This document shows, piece after piece, positions 26,183 through 33,975 of a DNA stretch of 64,000 nt. Origin of the DNA: Actinokineospora baliensis. Lineage in GTDB: Bacteria > Actinomycetota > Actinomycetes > Mycobacteriales > Pseudonocardiaceae. Where the stretch lies: NCBI RefSeq assembly GCF_016907695.1, contig NZ_JAFBCK010000001.1, positions 4,824,001 to 4,888,000 on the forward strand, in the 5' to 3' direction. The position numbers were made by a program, and so were the translations under genes. Under the pieces are notes generated by a model. That model made no database searches. It worked only from the letters and a program-made list of their open reading frames with translations, and was not told the origin of the DNA. Each line of letters begins with the position of its first letter. Position 1 is the stretch's first letter.

Positions 26183-26815
26183 TCAGAACGCCGTGATGGA
26201 GTCGGGGGCGCGTTCGGCTCGGCTGAGGGCGCGGATCACGGGGATCGGGCCGTGGCGGCGGAGGGATAGGGCGGTGAGGAGGTCTACGACCACGGTCGTG
26301 GTGTGGGTGGGGAAGTCGGGGGTGGGTACGTCGACGCTGACGGCCAGGTCGTCGGCGTGGACTACCAGTTCCATGGTTCGGGTGATCAGCATGTCCTCGA
26401 GGGACAGCGACCACGCACCCCACAACCGCATCCGCACCGTCCGGCCGGACGAGGTCGGCAGTGCCGCGATGATCTCCTCGAGCGCCGCCTCCACCCGGTC
26501 GGCGAGCGCGACCGGACCGCCCTCGGCCAGGCGATTGCCGCCCTCGCGGATGCGGACGTTGGTCTCGCCGTCGATGTCCTCGTTGATCCAGGCGGCGTGG
26601 CTGTAGTGGTCGAGCAGGGCGATCCGGGGTTCGTCCGGGATCGGGTCGGCGAGGACCTCGGGCAGGACAAGGACCTGGTACGCCAGGTGCGCGGCGAGGC
26701 CGGAGACACCGAACTCGGGGAGGGCGCTCGGCTTGTCCCAGGCCGCGGTGACGGCGGGGTCGCGCAGGAGGGTCAGGGCTGTGCGCGCGGCTGACAGGAA
26801 CGCGTCGGTGCTCAT
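26183..26815 (-). CDS. Mycothiol-dependent maleylpyruvate isomerase-family protein (DinB-like)
   Basis: 210 residues. An N-terminal four-helix MDMPI/DinB-like domain has WDKPSALPEFGVSGLAAHL, with the family's metal-binding His, and a later TMELVVHADDLAVSV. Such proteins use mycothiol as cofactor for isomerase or S-transferase reactions; the substrate cannot be deduced. The ATG at 26815 overlaps the RraA-type stop (ATGA, 26812-26815), so it is the last gene of a three-gene operon. Confidence 0.82.
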   Translation of the reverse strand: MSTDAFLSAARTALTLLRDPAVTAAWDKPSALPEFGVSGLAAHLAYQVLVLPEVLADPIPDEPRIALLDHYSHAAWINEDIDGETNVRIREGGNRLAEGGPVALADRVEAALEEIIAALPTSSGRTVRMRLWGAWSLSLEDMLITRTMELVVHADDLAVSVDVPTPDFPTHTTTVVVDLLTALSLRRHGPIPVIRALSRAERAPDSITAF

Positions 26816-27489
26816 TCTTCGATCGCTCCGCCCACAGTTCGAAGGTGCTCCCTGAAGCTTAGTGACGGGTTCGCCTCGCGGGCCGCGAGATACGCGTCGA
26901 ACCGGACCTGGGAGCGCAAGGTCACGCCGGAGCGGATGCGGTCCGCCTGCGCCCGTTCGGTTTCCCGGATGCCGAACGCCAACTCGGCCAGCTCCTCGGC
27001 CCGGTCGGCGGGCAGGAACAAGGCCCCGTCGTCGTCGGCGAACACCACGTCGTCGCGGGTGACCGTCCACGGGCCGACCTGGGCCGACTCCAGCGCGTCG
27101 GACGGGCGGACCTCCGGCACCAGGGGCCCGGTCGGGATCGCACCGAGGCTGAACACCGGCAGTCCGATCGCGGTGATGTCGGCGGTGTCGCGGTGCAGGC
27201 CCCAGACCAGCACCCCGGAGACCCCGGCGGCGGCCGCTTCGAGCACGACGAGGTCGCCGACGCAGGCGTGGTCGAGGCGGGCGCCGTTGTCGACGACCAG
27301 CACGTCGCCGGGTTCGGCGGACTCGAACGCCTCCAGGAACACGTCAACGCTGCCCGCGTGCCGGGCCGGGAGCACGCGGCCGAAGACCCGCCCGCCCGGC
27401 GCGACCGACCGCACGGACACGGCCCGGACCTCGACCCCGGCGCGCAGGCAGGCGTCGGTCACGTGGGCGGTGGTCACCTCCGGCCTCAC
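26812..27489 (-). CDS. RraA-family protein (HMG/CHA aldolase-like fold)
   Basis: 225 residues. Family features are VFGRVLPARHAGSVDVF near the N-terminus, GDVLVVDNGARLDHACVGDL (positions near 80-100), and a VFADDDGALFLPADRA segment as in RraA/4-hydroxy-4-methyl-2-oxoglutarate aldolases. Family members are metal-dependent aldolases or decarboxylases, or RNase E regulators in enterics. With cupin and mycothiol-enzyme neighbours a catabolic lyase is the better guess. The GTG start overlaps the cupin stop (GTGA). Confidence 0.8.
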   Translation of the reverse strand: MRPEVTTAHVTDACLRAGVEVRAVSVRSVAPGGRVFGRVLPARHAGSVDVFLEAFESAEPGDVLVVDNGARLDHACVGDLVVLEAAAAGVSGVLVWGLHRDTADITAIGLPVFSLGAIPTGPLVPEVRPSDALESAQVGPWTVTRDDVVFADDDGALFLPADRAEELAELAFGIRETERAQADRIRSGVTLRSQVRFDAYLAAREANPSLSFREHLRTVGGAIEE

Positions 27490-27893
27490 GCGGACACCTC
27501 CAGCGCGTGCCCGGTGGTGACGTCGACGTGGTCGGGGACCTCCTCGTGGTCGTCGCCCACCGAGAGGGTCCCGGTGGGCTCGACCAGCAGGACCTGGGCG
27601 CCGTGCCGCGACGACGGCTTGTGGTAGGTGCCGCGGGGGACCACGAACAGCGAGCCGCGGGGGAGGGTGACGGTGCGCTCACCCTCCGGTTCCCGCAGCG
27701 CGATCTCGATCTCGCCCTCGACGACCAGGAAGAACTCGTCGGTGTCGTCGTGCACGTGCCAGACGTGCTCACCGGCGAACCGGGCGAGCCGGATGTCGTA
27801 GTCGTTGACCGTGGCCGCCAACCGGGGGCTCCAGGTCTGGTCGAACGCGGCGAAGGCGGCCGCGAGGTCCAGGGGAGTGTTCACGCGGTCCAT
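27486..27893 (-). CDS. Single-domain cupin protein
   Basis: 135 residues with the two cupin motifs: HVWHVHDDTDEFFLVVEGE (two His and a Glu for metal) and LPRGSLFVVPRGTYHKP. It is probably a metal-binding dioxygenase, isomerase or small-ligand binder of the ring-cleavage neighbourhood. First gene of a cupin-RraA-mycothiol enzyme operon, all with 4-bp overlaps, and divergent from the GlxA regulator 44 bp away. Confidence 0.87.
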   Translation of the reverse strand: MDRVNTPLDLAAAFAAFDQTWSPRLAATVNDYDIRLARFAGEHVWHVHDDTDEFFLVVEGEIEIALREPEGERTVTLPRGSLFVVPRGTYHKPSSRHGAQVLLVEPTGTLSVGDDHEEVPDHVDVTTGHALEVSA

Positions 27894-27936
27894 CGTGGTG
27901 GTGCGCGCGGGGGTCGGCGAGTGCTAGGAATCGCAC

Positions 27937-28911
27937 ATGTCGCAAGAATCCTCGCACCGGGTGGTGGCGATCGTCGACGAGGGCTCGAACCCGTTCGAGC
28001 TGGGCGTGGCGACCGAGCTGTTCGGGTTGCGCAGGCCGGAGCTGGGCCGGACCTGGTACGACTTCTCGCTGGCCGCCGCCGCGCCTGAGGTCCGGATGCA
28101 CCTGGGCATGTTCACCGTCACCGGGGTCGCCGGGCTGGCGGCGGTCGACGAAGCGGACACCGTGATCGTGCCGAATCGACCCGATCCGGTGACGCCCGCG
28201 CGCCGGGAGGTGCTCGACGCGATCCGCCGCGCCGCCGACCGCGGTGCCCGGCTGGTGAGCTTCTGCACCGGCGCGTTCACCCTGGCCGACGCCGGGGTGC
28301 TGGACGGCCGCCGGGTCACCACGCACTGGCGCTGGGTGACCGAGTTCGCCCGCCGCCACCCCCGGGTCCACCTGGAGCCCGACGTGCTGTTCGTCGACGA
28401 CGGCGACGTGCTGACCGCCGCCGGGAGCGCCGCCGCCCTGGACCTGGGCCTGCACATCATCCGCGGCGACCACGGCGCCGAGACCGCCAACACCGTCAGC
28501 CGCCGCTTGATCTTCTCCGCCCACCGCGACGGCGGCCAGCGCCAGTTCATCGACCGCCCCGTGCCCGCCCGCCCCGACACCTCCCTCGCCCCCGTCCTCG
28601 ACTGGGCCCGCACCCGCCTCAACCGCCCCCTGACCGTCGCCGCCCTCGCCACCCGTGCCGCGACCAGCCCGGCCACCCTGCACCGGCGTTTCCAAGCCGA
28701 ACTCGGCACGACCCCGCTGGCCTGGCTCACCACCGAACGCGTCACCCTCGCCTGCCGCCTGCTGGAATCCGGCGCCCTGTCCCTCGACCACATCGCCACC
28801 ACCTCCGGCTTCGGCACCGCCACCAACCTCCGCACCCAACTCCGGCGGCACACCGGCCTCACCCCGACCGCGTACCGCCGCCGCTTCACCGTCCACAGTG
28901 GAGGGAACTGA
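27937..28911 (+). CDS. GlxA-type transcriptional regulator (DJ-1/PfpI domain plus AraC HTH)
   Basis: 324 residues. The N-terminal class I glutamine-amidotransferase-like domain has the nucleophile-elbow Cys in VSFCTGAFTLADAG and RVTTHWRW. The C-terminal AraC DNA-binding domain has LTVAALATRAATSPATLHRRF and LSLDHIATTSGFGTATNL. Regulators of this class usually control adjacent catabolic genes; the divergent cupin operon is the likely target. Confidence 0.9.
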   Translation: MSQESSHRVVAIVDEGSNPFELGVATELFGLRRPELGRTWYDFSLAAAAPEVRMHLGMFTVTGVAGLAAVDEADTVIVPNRPDPVTPARREVLDAIRRAADRGARLVSFCTGAFTLADAGVLDGRRVTTHWRWVTEFARRHPRVHLEPDVLFVDDGDVLTAAGSAAALDLGLHIIRGDHGAETANTVSRRLIFSAHRDGGQRQFIDRPVPARPDTSLAPVLDWARTRLNRPLTVAALATRAATSPATLHRRFQAELGTTPLAWLTTERVTLACRLLESGALSLDHIATTSGFGTATNLRTQLRRHTGLTPTAYRRRFTVHSGGN

Positions 28912-28912
28912 C

Positions 28913-29062
28913 GTGGAGTACTTCCGTGCGCGGTGGTCGCACGACTATCCCGAGCACGCGGTGCTGTTCTACAGCGAGCTCGACGCCGACGGCTGGGAGA
29001 CCAGGAAGGTGGAGGTCTGGGTGGACGGCACGAAGCGCTGGGCGGCCCCCGGGGTCCCGTAA
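28913..29062 (+). CDS. Small DUF6881-type protein
   Basis: 49 residues from a GTG just after the GlxA stop, with gaggga about 8 bp upstream. The sequence VEYFRARWSHDYPEHAVLFY then ELDADGWETRKVEVWVDG matches the short DUF6881 pattern (RVRW-H, LYSELD-DG-E-RKVE). Function unknown. Probably co-transcribed with the regulator. Confidence 0.72.
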   Translation: MEYFRARWSHDYPEHAVLFYSELDADGWETRKVEVWVDGTKRWAAPGVP

Positions 29063-29125
29063 CGACTCTGCGCGACCGGACGATTACGCCGGTTGACTGT
29101 GGACGTTCCGAGGGAGGTCCTTCCG

Positions 29126-29701
29126 ATGGATGCAGTGGCGTGGTCGCTCGGTCGTAAGCGCACATGGCCCCGGATCGTCGGCCCGTCTCTTGTGGGCCTG
29201 GTCGTCATCGCCGGGATCGCCGGTTGTCAAGACCGGAGCCAGGGGCAGGCGGCCGCCGCACTACCCTCCGTCGCCGCGCCACCTTCCGCCGCCGCGCCGG
29301 AAGTGGTCGCGGTGCCGACCGATCTGGTCGGGAAGAGCGCCGCCGAGGCGAAGAAATCCCTGCAGGAAATCGGTTTCACCACCGTCGACTACCAGACGGT
29401 CGATGGTCGCGCCGTCGCTGGCGCGGAGAACTGGACTGTCGTCGCCGTCGACGCCGCCGCGTCCGCCATCGCGCTCACCGACCGGATCGTCCTTCGGGTG
29501 GACAAGCCGCAACCGGCCGCCCCCGCGCCGCCCGTGACTGTTGCTCCGGAGCCGCTGCCCGCCGAGCCCGAGCCAGCCGACGTGTACTACAAGAACTGCG
29601 CTGCGGCCAAAGCCGCCGGTGCGGCACCGATGCGCGTCGGGGAGCCGGGCTACCGGCCAGGTCTGGACCGTGACAAGGACGGCACCGCCTGCGACAACTA
29701 G
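29126..29701 (+). CDS. Membrane-anchored or lipoprotein PASTA plus excalibur-domain protein
   Basis: 191 residues from an ATG preceded by gggagg. A hydrophobic segment (VGPSLVGLVVIAGIAG) is followed at once by Cys (IAGCQDRS), so it is a likely lipoprotein although the charged N-terminus is long. A PASTA domain follows (DLVGKSAAEAKKSLQEIGF), then a proline-rich linker and a C-terminal excalibur calcium-binding motif (YYKNCAAAKAAG and DRDKDGTACDN). It probably works at the cell wall; the ligand is unknown. Confidence 0.84.
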   Translation: MDAVAWSLGRKRTWPRIVGPSLVGLVVIAGIAGCQDRSQGQAAAALPSVAAPPSAAAPEVVAVPTDLVGKSAAEAKKSLQEIGFTTVDYQTVDGRAVAGAENWTVVAVDAAASAIALTDRIVLRVDKPQPAAPAPPVTVAPEPLPAEPEPADVYYKNCAAAKAAGAAPMRVGEPGYRPGLDRDKDGTACDN

Positions 29702-29728
29702 TTCTCCGGTCTGTCTCTTGTCGACTGG

Positions 29729-30541
29729 CTAAGCAGGGTGTGGCAGGCATGAGGCGGGGCTGGCGAGCGTCGTGATGCCTTGCCATCCGGTGCCTACGGG
29801 GCGGGGGATGCCGTTGGTGGTCCAGTGGACGTAGTAGCGGTACCAGGTGAGGGTGCCGTTGGGGGTTGTGGCGTAGAGGACGCCGGAGCCTGCGGTGGTG
29901 ATGTTGGTGAGGGTGGCCCAGCCGGCGCCTATAGGTTGGGCTTGGATGTCCCAGCGTTGATAGTACTTGGCGTATTGGTACAGGTAGAGGGTTCCAGTGG
30001 CGTCTATCGCGTAGAACTCGCCTGAGTAGCCCGCGACGACCCTGGTGAAGGTGTTCCAGCCGACGCCGATGGTTGTGGGGGTCCAGGTGTTGTCGGTCAA
30101 GGTCCAGGCGTGGAGGTCGCCGGTGGGGTCGATGCCGTAGAAGGAGTCGTCTCCGGCGGCGGTCAGGGTGGTGTAGCGGTCGAATCCGTGGCCGACGACC
30201 TCGTACTGGGTGGCGCCGAAGGGTGTCCAGGTTGAGCCGTTCCAGTGGTAGCGGCGCAGTTCCCCTGTGCCCGCCGGAATGAAGAAGAACGTGCCGTGGC
30301 CCGCCGCGCGGACGGTGCCGTGCCAGCCCTCGCCGATGTACCTCTTAGCGCCCCAGGTCGCCTCGCCCGTCCCGGCGCCGAAGTGCCTATAGGCGAAGAG
30401 GCGGCCATCCGGCTCCACGCCGTAGATGTCGGTGCCGTACGGGCCGTTGTCACAGAGCGGCGGAGGGAAGTCCTGTGCGCTGGCGGGCGTGCCACCGAGC
30501 ACGACCAGACAGGCCGCTAGAGCGCTCCACAGCCATCTCAT
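29729..30541 (-). CDS. Secreted tachylectin-2-like beta-propeller protein, paralogue 1
   Basis: 270 residues. An ATG with gggaggt upstream leads into a signal peptide (WSALAACLVVLGGTPASA). The mature protein consists of about five repeats of near 45 residues with GxGW and YxYDxxG-type phrases: YIGEGWHGTVRAAG, GVGWNTFTRVVAG, YAIDATGTLYLY, GTGWQGITTL. This resembles the five-bladed tachylectin-2 fold that binds GlcNAc/GalNAc. Single cysteines near each end (PLCDNG and SCLPHP) could join the termini. Only this copy lies left of the ABC/STAND block; three more follow at 36.6-39.2 kb. Confidence 0.83.
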   Translation of the reverse strand: MRWLWSALAACLVVLGGTPASAQDFPPPLCDNGPYGTDIYGVEPDGRLFAYRHFGAGTGEATWGAKRYIGEGWHGTVRAAGHGTFFFIPAGTGELRRYHWNGSTWTPFGATQYEVVGHGFDRYTTLTAAGDDSFYGIDPTGDLHAWTLTDNTWTPTTIGVGWNTFTRVVAGYSGEFYAIDATGTLYLYQYAKYYQRWDIQAQPIGAGWATLTNITTAGSGVLYATTPNGTLTWYRYYVHWTTNGIPRPVGTGWQGITTLASPASCLPHPA

Positions 30542-30644
30542 GCCTACCTCCCAGGTGTCACCCTGATCGTGCCACCAGCGGCTGAACTGCGAAAACGCCG
30601 AGATGTGCCAAGTTGGCAGCATGGTGAGCCAAGAAGGCTTGATG

Positions 30645-30675
30645 TGGTGCCATGTGTGTGCCATAGTGGTGCCAT
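30645..30675 (+). promoter_or_regulatory. Three direct repeats overlapping the start of the RHH gene (candidate operator)
   Basis: TGGTGCCAT (30645), TGTGTGCCAT (30655) and TGGTGCCAT (30667) recur about every 10-12 bp; the last runs into the ATG at 30674. This is the spacing of ribbon-helix-helix repressor sites, so autoregulation is likely. It also lies in the divergent region of tachylectin paralogue 1. Confidence 0.55.
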
Positions 30676-31168
30676 GGACTTGACCACGTACGTGAACAGG
30701 CTCGGGCAGGAGTTCGCCACCCTGGCCGAGGCGGGCGGTGACGAGGCGCGGGCGTTGGTCGAGCGGCTGACCGGTCCGCTGGAGTCGGCGATCCGGATGA
30801 CGTTGTTGGAGGCGTTGTCGGCGGCGGCGGATGAGATCACGAGTGATCTGGCGCCGGGGTCGGTCGAGTTGCGGCTGCGCGGCCGCGATCCGGACTTCGT
30901 CGTGACCACTCGCCCGGATGAGGCGCCGCGGGAGGCGGTCGAGGTCAGCACCGAGGCCCTCTTCGCGGAAGAGGGGCCCAGCGCGCGCATCAACGTCCGC
31001 CTGCCCGAGCAGCTCAAGACCGCTGTCGAGGAAGCCGCGGCGGCCGAGGGGCGGTCGGTCAACGCCTGGCTCGTACGGGCGGCCTCGAGCGCGCTGCGGC
31101 AGCCCGACCAGCGCCCCGAGCAGGGCGGCAAACGGACCAAGCAGCGCCTGACCGGCTGGGTCCACTAA
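30674..31168 (+). CDS. Ribbon-helix-helix (HicB/Arc-like) DNA-binding protein
   Basis: 164 residues. The N-terminal two-thirds is helical (YVNRLGQEFATLAEAGGDEA) and beta-rich (SVELRLRGRDPDFVV). The C-terminal segment is an RHH motif: SARINVRLPEQLKTAVEEAA then GRSVNAWLVRAASSALR, as in HicB-type antitoxins. No toxin gene accompanies it. Instead it precedes a DUF4097 protein and a DrrAB-type exporter, an arrangement that recurs in actinomycetes, so a regulator of this operon is more likely than an antitoxin. No RBS is clear; it may be leaderless. Confidence 0.8.
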   Translation: MDLTTYVNRLGQEFATLAEAGGDEARALVERLTGPLESAIRMTLLEALSAAADEITSDLAPGSVELRLRGRDPDFVVTTRPDEAPREAVEVSTEALFAEEGPSARINVRLPEQLKTAVEEAAAAEGRSVNAWLVRAASSALRQPDQRPEQGGKRTKQRLTGWVH

Positions 31169-31241
31169 CCACACACCGCTTTCCCGCCACACGTCCTCTA
31201 CCTGCGAGGACGCCCACCAGACACACTTCGAGGGGACACCC

Positions 31242-32093
31242 ATGCCTACTTTCGCCACTCCCGAACCCATCTCGGTCACCCTGGAACTCGGGGTCGTCGG
31301 CGAGGTCCGGGTCGCCGCGACCGACCGGACCGACACCGTCGTCGAGGTGCGCCCAAGCGACGCCGCCGACGAGTCGGACGTGAAGGCCGCGAGCCAGGTC
31401 CGGGTCGAGTACGCCAACGGCACGCTGCTGGTCAAGGGACCGAAGTCGCGTGCGTTCGACTTCTCCCGCAAGAGCCGCTCGGTCGAGGTGACCATCGACC
31501 TGCCCACCGGCTCCCGCGTCTCCGGCGACGTGCAGGTCGGCGGTCTGCGCGGCGAGGGCCTGCTCGGCGAGACCAGGTTCAAGTCCGCCACCGGCAACAT
31601 CCGGCTGGAGCGCACCGGCCCGCTGCGCCTGGACACCGCCGCCGGGCACATCACCGTGGGCCGGGCCGCGGGCAACGCCGAGATCCACACCGGCTCCGGG
31701 AAGGTCGCCGTCGGCGAGGTCGACGGGGCCGCGGTGGTCAAGAACTCCAACGGCACCACCGAGATCGACGTGGTGACCGGCGACTTGCGGGTACGCGCGG
31801 CCAACGGCGACATCTCCGTCGAGCGGGCCGGGTCCGGGGTCGACGCGAAGTCGGCCAACGGCGGCGTGCGGGTCGGCCAGGTGGTCCGGGGCACCGTCGT
31901 CCTCGCGACCTCCATCGGCGACATCGAGGTCGGCATCGCCGAGGGCACCGCCGCCTGGCTCGAGGCCGACACCGGGTTCGGCCAGGTGCGCAACGAGCTG
32001 ACCAGCGCCGACCGCAAGCCCGCCGACTCCGGCGAGACCGTCGAGGTCCGCGCCAGGACCTCCCACGGCGACATCACCATCCGCCGCTCCTGA
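31242..32093 (+). CDS. DUF4097-family beta-repeat protein
   Basis: 283 residues after an aggggac site. It is made of short beta repeats characteristic of the DUF4097/adhesin-like right-handed helix: GPLRLDTAAGHITVGRAAGN, EIHTGSGKVAVGEV, VKNSNGTTEIDVVTGDL, VRAANGDISVERAG, AKSANGGVRVG. No signal peptide is visible, so it is probably cytoplasmic despite the adhesin-like label. An inverted repeat GTCCTC-(7)-GAGGAC lies between it and the RHH gene (31193-31211). Function unknown; its conserved position before an ABC exporter suggests a scaffold or regulator. Confidence 0.83.
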   Translation: MPTFATPEPISVTLELGVVGEVRVAATDRTDTVVEVRPSDAADESDVKAASQVRVEYANGTLLVKGPKSRAFDFSRKSRSVEVTIDLPTGSRVSGDVQVGGLRGEGLLGETRFKSATGNIRLERTGPLRLDTAAGHITVGRAAGNAEIHTGSGKVAVGEVDGAAVVKNSNGTTEIDVVTGDLRVRAANGDISVERAGSGVDAKSANGGVRVGQVVRGTVVLATSIGDIEVGIAEGTAAWLEADTGFGQVRNELTSADRKPADSGETVEVRARTSHGDITIRRS

Positions 32094-32112
32094 CCCCTGG
32101 AAAGGACACCCC

Positions 32113-33063
32113 ATGACCTCCCCATCGGCGATCACCGCCACCGGGCTGCGCAAGTCCTTCGGCGAGCACGTCGTGCTCGACGGGCTCGACCTGCACGTGG
32201 CGCCGGGCACCGTGTTCGCACTGCTCGGCGCCAACGGTGCCGGGAAGACCACCACGGTCAAGATCCTGTCCACCCTGATCAGCGCTGACGGCGGCACTGC
32301 CGCCGTCGCCGGGCACGACGTGACGGCCGAGCCGGACGCGGTGCGCGCCGCGATCGGCGTCACCGGCCAGTTCTCCGCGGTCGACTCCCTGCTCACCGGC
32401 GCCGAGAACCTGCGCTTGATGGCCGACCTGCACCACCTCGGCCGCGCCGAGGGTCGCCGCCGGGTCACCGACCTGCTCGACCGCTTCGACCTGGTCGACG
32501 CCGCGGCCAAGCCCGCCTCGACCTACTCCGGCGGCATGCGGCGCAGGCTCGACCTGGCGATGACCCTGGTCGGTGACCCGAGGGTGATCTTCCTCGACGA
32601 GCCGACCACGGGCCTGGACCCGCGCAGCCGCCGCGGCATGTGGCAGATCGTGCGCGAGCTGGTCGCCGACGGGGTGACGATCTTCCTCACCACCCAGTAC
32701 CTCGAAGAGGCCGACGAGCTCGCCGACCGGATCGCGGTGCTCGACCACGGGCGGCTGGTCGCCGAGGGCACCGCCGCCGAGCTCAAGCGCCGCATCCCCG
32801 GCGGCCACGTCGTGCTGCGCTTCGCCGACGCGTCCAGCCTGGAGGCCGCGGCGCGCGACCTCGGCCAGGTCACCCGCGACGCCGACGCGCTCGCCCTGCG
32901 GGTGCCCAACGACGGCAGCGTTCCCGCACTGCGCGACCTGCTCACCCGGCTCGCCGACCGCGCCATCGAGGTCGACGAGTTTTCCGTGCACACCCCCGAC
33001 CTCGACGACGTCTTCCTCGCCCTCACCGGCAACCCCAAGAACGAGAAGGTGACCGCACGATGA
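32113..33063 (+). CDS. ABC transporter ATP-binding protein, daunorubicin-resistance (DrrA) type
   Basis: 316 residues. Walker A LLGANGAGKTTT, Q-loop VTGQFSAVD, signature YSGGMRRRLDLA, Walker B VIFLDEPTTGLDP, H-loop TTQYLEEADEL. The C-terminal region has a FSVHTPDLDDVFLALTG tail typical of DrrA. It drives export of a drug or lipid with the membrane protein encoded next (ATGA overlap at 33060-33063). Confidence 0.92.
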   Translation: MTSPSAITATGLRKSFGEHVVLDGLDLHVAPGTVFALLGANGAGKTTTVKILSTLISADGGTAAVAGHDVTAEPDAVRAAIGVTGQFSAVDSLLTGAENLRLMADLHHLGRAEGRRRVTDLLDRFDLVDAAAKPASTYSGGMRRRLDLAMTLVGDPRVIFLDEPTTGLDPRSRRGMWQIVRELVADGVTIFLTTQYLEEADELADRIAVLDHGRLVAEGTAAELKRRIPGGHVVLRFADASSLEAAARDLGQVTRDADALALRVPNDGSVPALRDLLTRLADRAIEVDEFSVHTPDLDDVFLALTGNPKNEKVTAR

Positions 33064-33863
33064 GCACCGCCGTCCAGGCCCAGCGGTTCTACCCGCTGCG
33101 CGACTCGGCCACCATGCTTCGCCGCAACCTCAAGCACATGCAGCGGTACCCGTCGATGACGGTGATGCTCGTCGGGATGCCCATTGTCTTCTTGCTGCTG
33201 TTCGTCTACGTCCTAGGTGGAACAATGGGCGCCGGCCTGGGCGGCTCCGGCGGCCGGGCGCAGTACGCCAACTACGTCGCCCCCGCGATCATCCTGATGA
33301 CGATCACCGCCACCATCCAGGGCACCGCCATCTCGGTCGCCATGGACATGGCCGAAGGCGTCATCGCCCGATTCCGCACCATGCACATAGCCAGGGTCTC
33401 GGTGCTGACCGGACACGTCATCGGCAGCATGATCCAGGCGATGATCAGCCTGGCGATCGTCATCGGCGTGGCGCTGCTGGTCGGCTTCCGTCCCACCGCG
33501 GGCGCCGCGGGCTGGCTGGCCACCGCGGGCTTCTTGTTGGTCGTCACCTTCGCCCTCGTCTGGCTCGCGGTCGCCCTCGGCCAGGTCAGCAAGAGCGTCG
33601 AGACGGCGAGCAACTTGCCCATGCCGCTGGTGCTGCTTCCCTTCCTGGGCAGCGGTTTCGCCCCGACCGACTCCATGCCCGCCGGTGTGCGCTGGTTCGC
33701 CGAGTACCAGCCGTTCACCCCGATCATCGAGACCCTGCGCGGCCTGCTCAACGACAAGCCGCTGGGCAACCACCTGTGGCTCGCCCTCGGCTGGTGCGCC
33801 CTGATCGCCCTCGGCGGCTACCTCTGGTCGAAGAAGCTGTTCAACCGCGAGTACTCCGGCTGA
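33060..33863 (+). CDS. ABC-2 type membrane permease, DrrB type
   Basis: 267 residues, six predicted membrane spans (MLVGMPIVFLLLFVYVLGG; IILMTITATIQGTAI; AMISLAIVIGVALLVGF; ATAGFLLVVTFALVWLAV; MPLVLLPFLGSGF; LALGWCALIALGGYLW). The DrrB motif MDMAEGVIARFRTM before the third span is clear. It forms the exporter with the preceding ATPase. Which substrate it moves is unknown; none of the three biosynthetic loci in the window is adjacent. Confidence 0.9.
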   Translation: MSTAVQAQRFYPLRDSATMLRRNLKHMQRYPSMTVMLVGMPIVFLLLFVYVLGGTMGAGLGGSGGRAQYANYVAPAIILMTITATIQGTAISVAMDMAEGVIARFRTMHIARVSVLTGHVIGSMIQAMISLAIVIGVALLVGFRPTAGAAGWLATAGFLLVVTFALVWLAVALGQVSKSVETASNLPMPLVLLPFLGSGFAPTDSMPAGVRWFAEYQPFTPIIETLRGLLNDKPLGNHLWLALGWCALIALGGYLWSKKLFNREYSG

Positions 33864-33880
33864 TCACCGCGAGACCGACC

Positions 33881-33912
33881 GCTTCCCCACGAGCACCCGC
33901 TCGTAGGGAAGG
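33881..33912. terminator. Probable hairpin terminator after the ABC operon
   Basis: Imperfect stem GCTTCCC...GGGAAGGC enclosing ACGAG/CTCGT with a short loop, 18 bp after the permease stop. Confidence 0.6.
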
Positions 33913-33975
33913 CGTCGTGGGGGAGTTCCGCCTGATCTGTCCGTAACAGCGGGCGATGCGGCGCCGACTGACAGG

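Noticed and set aside
23625..26423. 932-residue minus-strand open frame
   Set aside because: Low-complexity shadow over the M4 peptidase, MDR and MerR genes, which have domains, starts and ribosome sites on the plus strand.
30674..31168. Toxin-antitoxin pair
   Set aside because: The RHH protein looks like a HicB-type antitoxin but no toxin gene lies on either side; the exporter operon context fits a regulator better.
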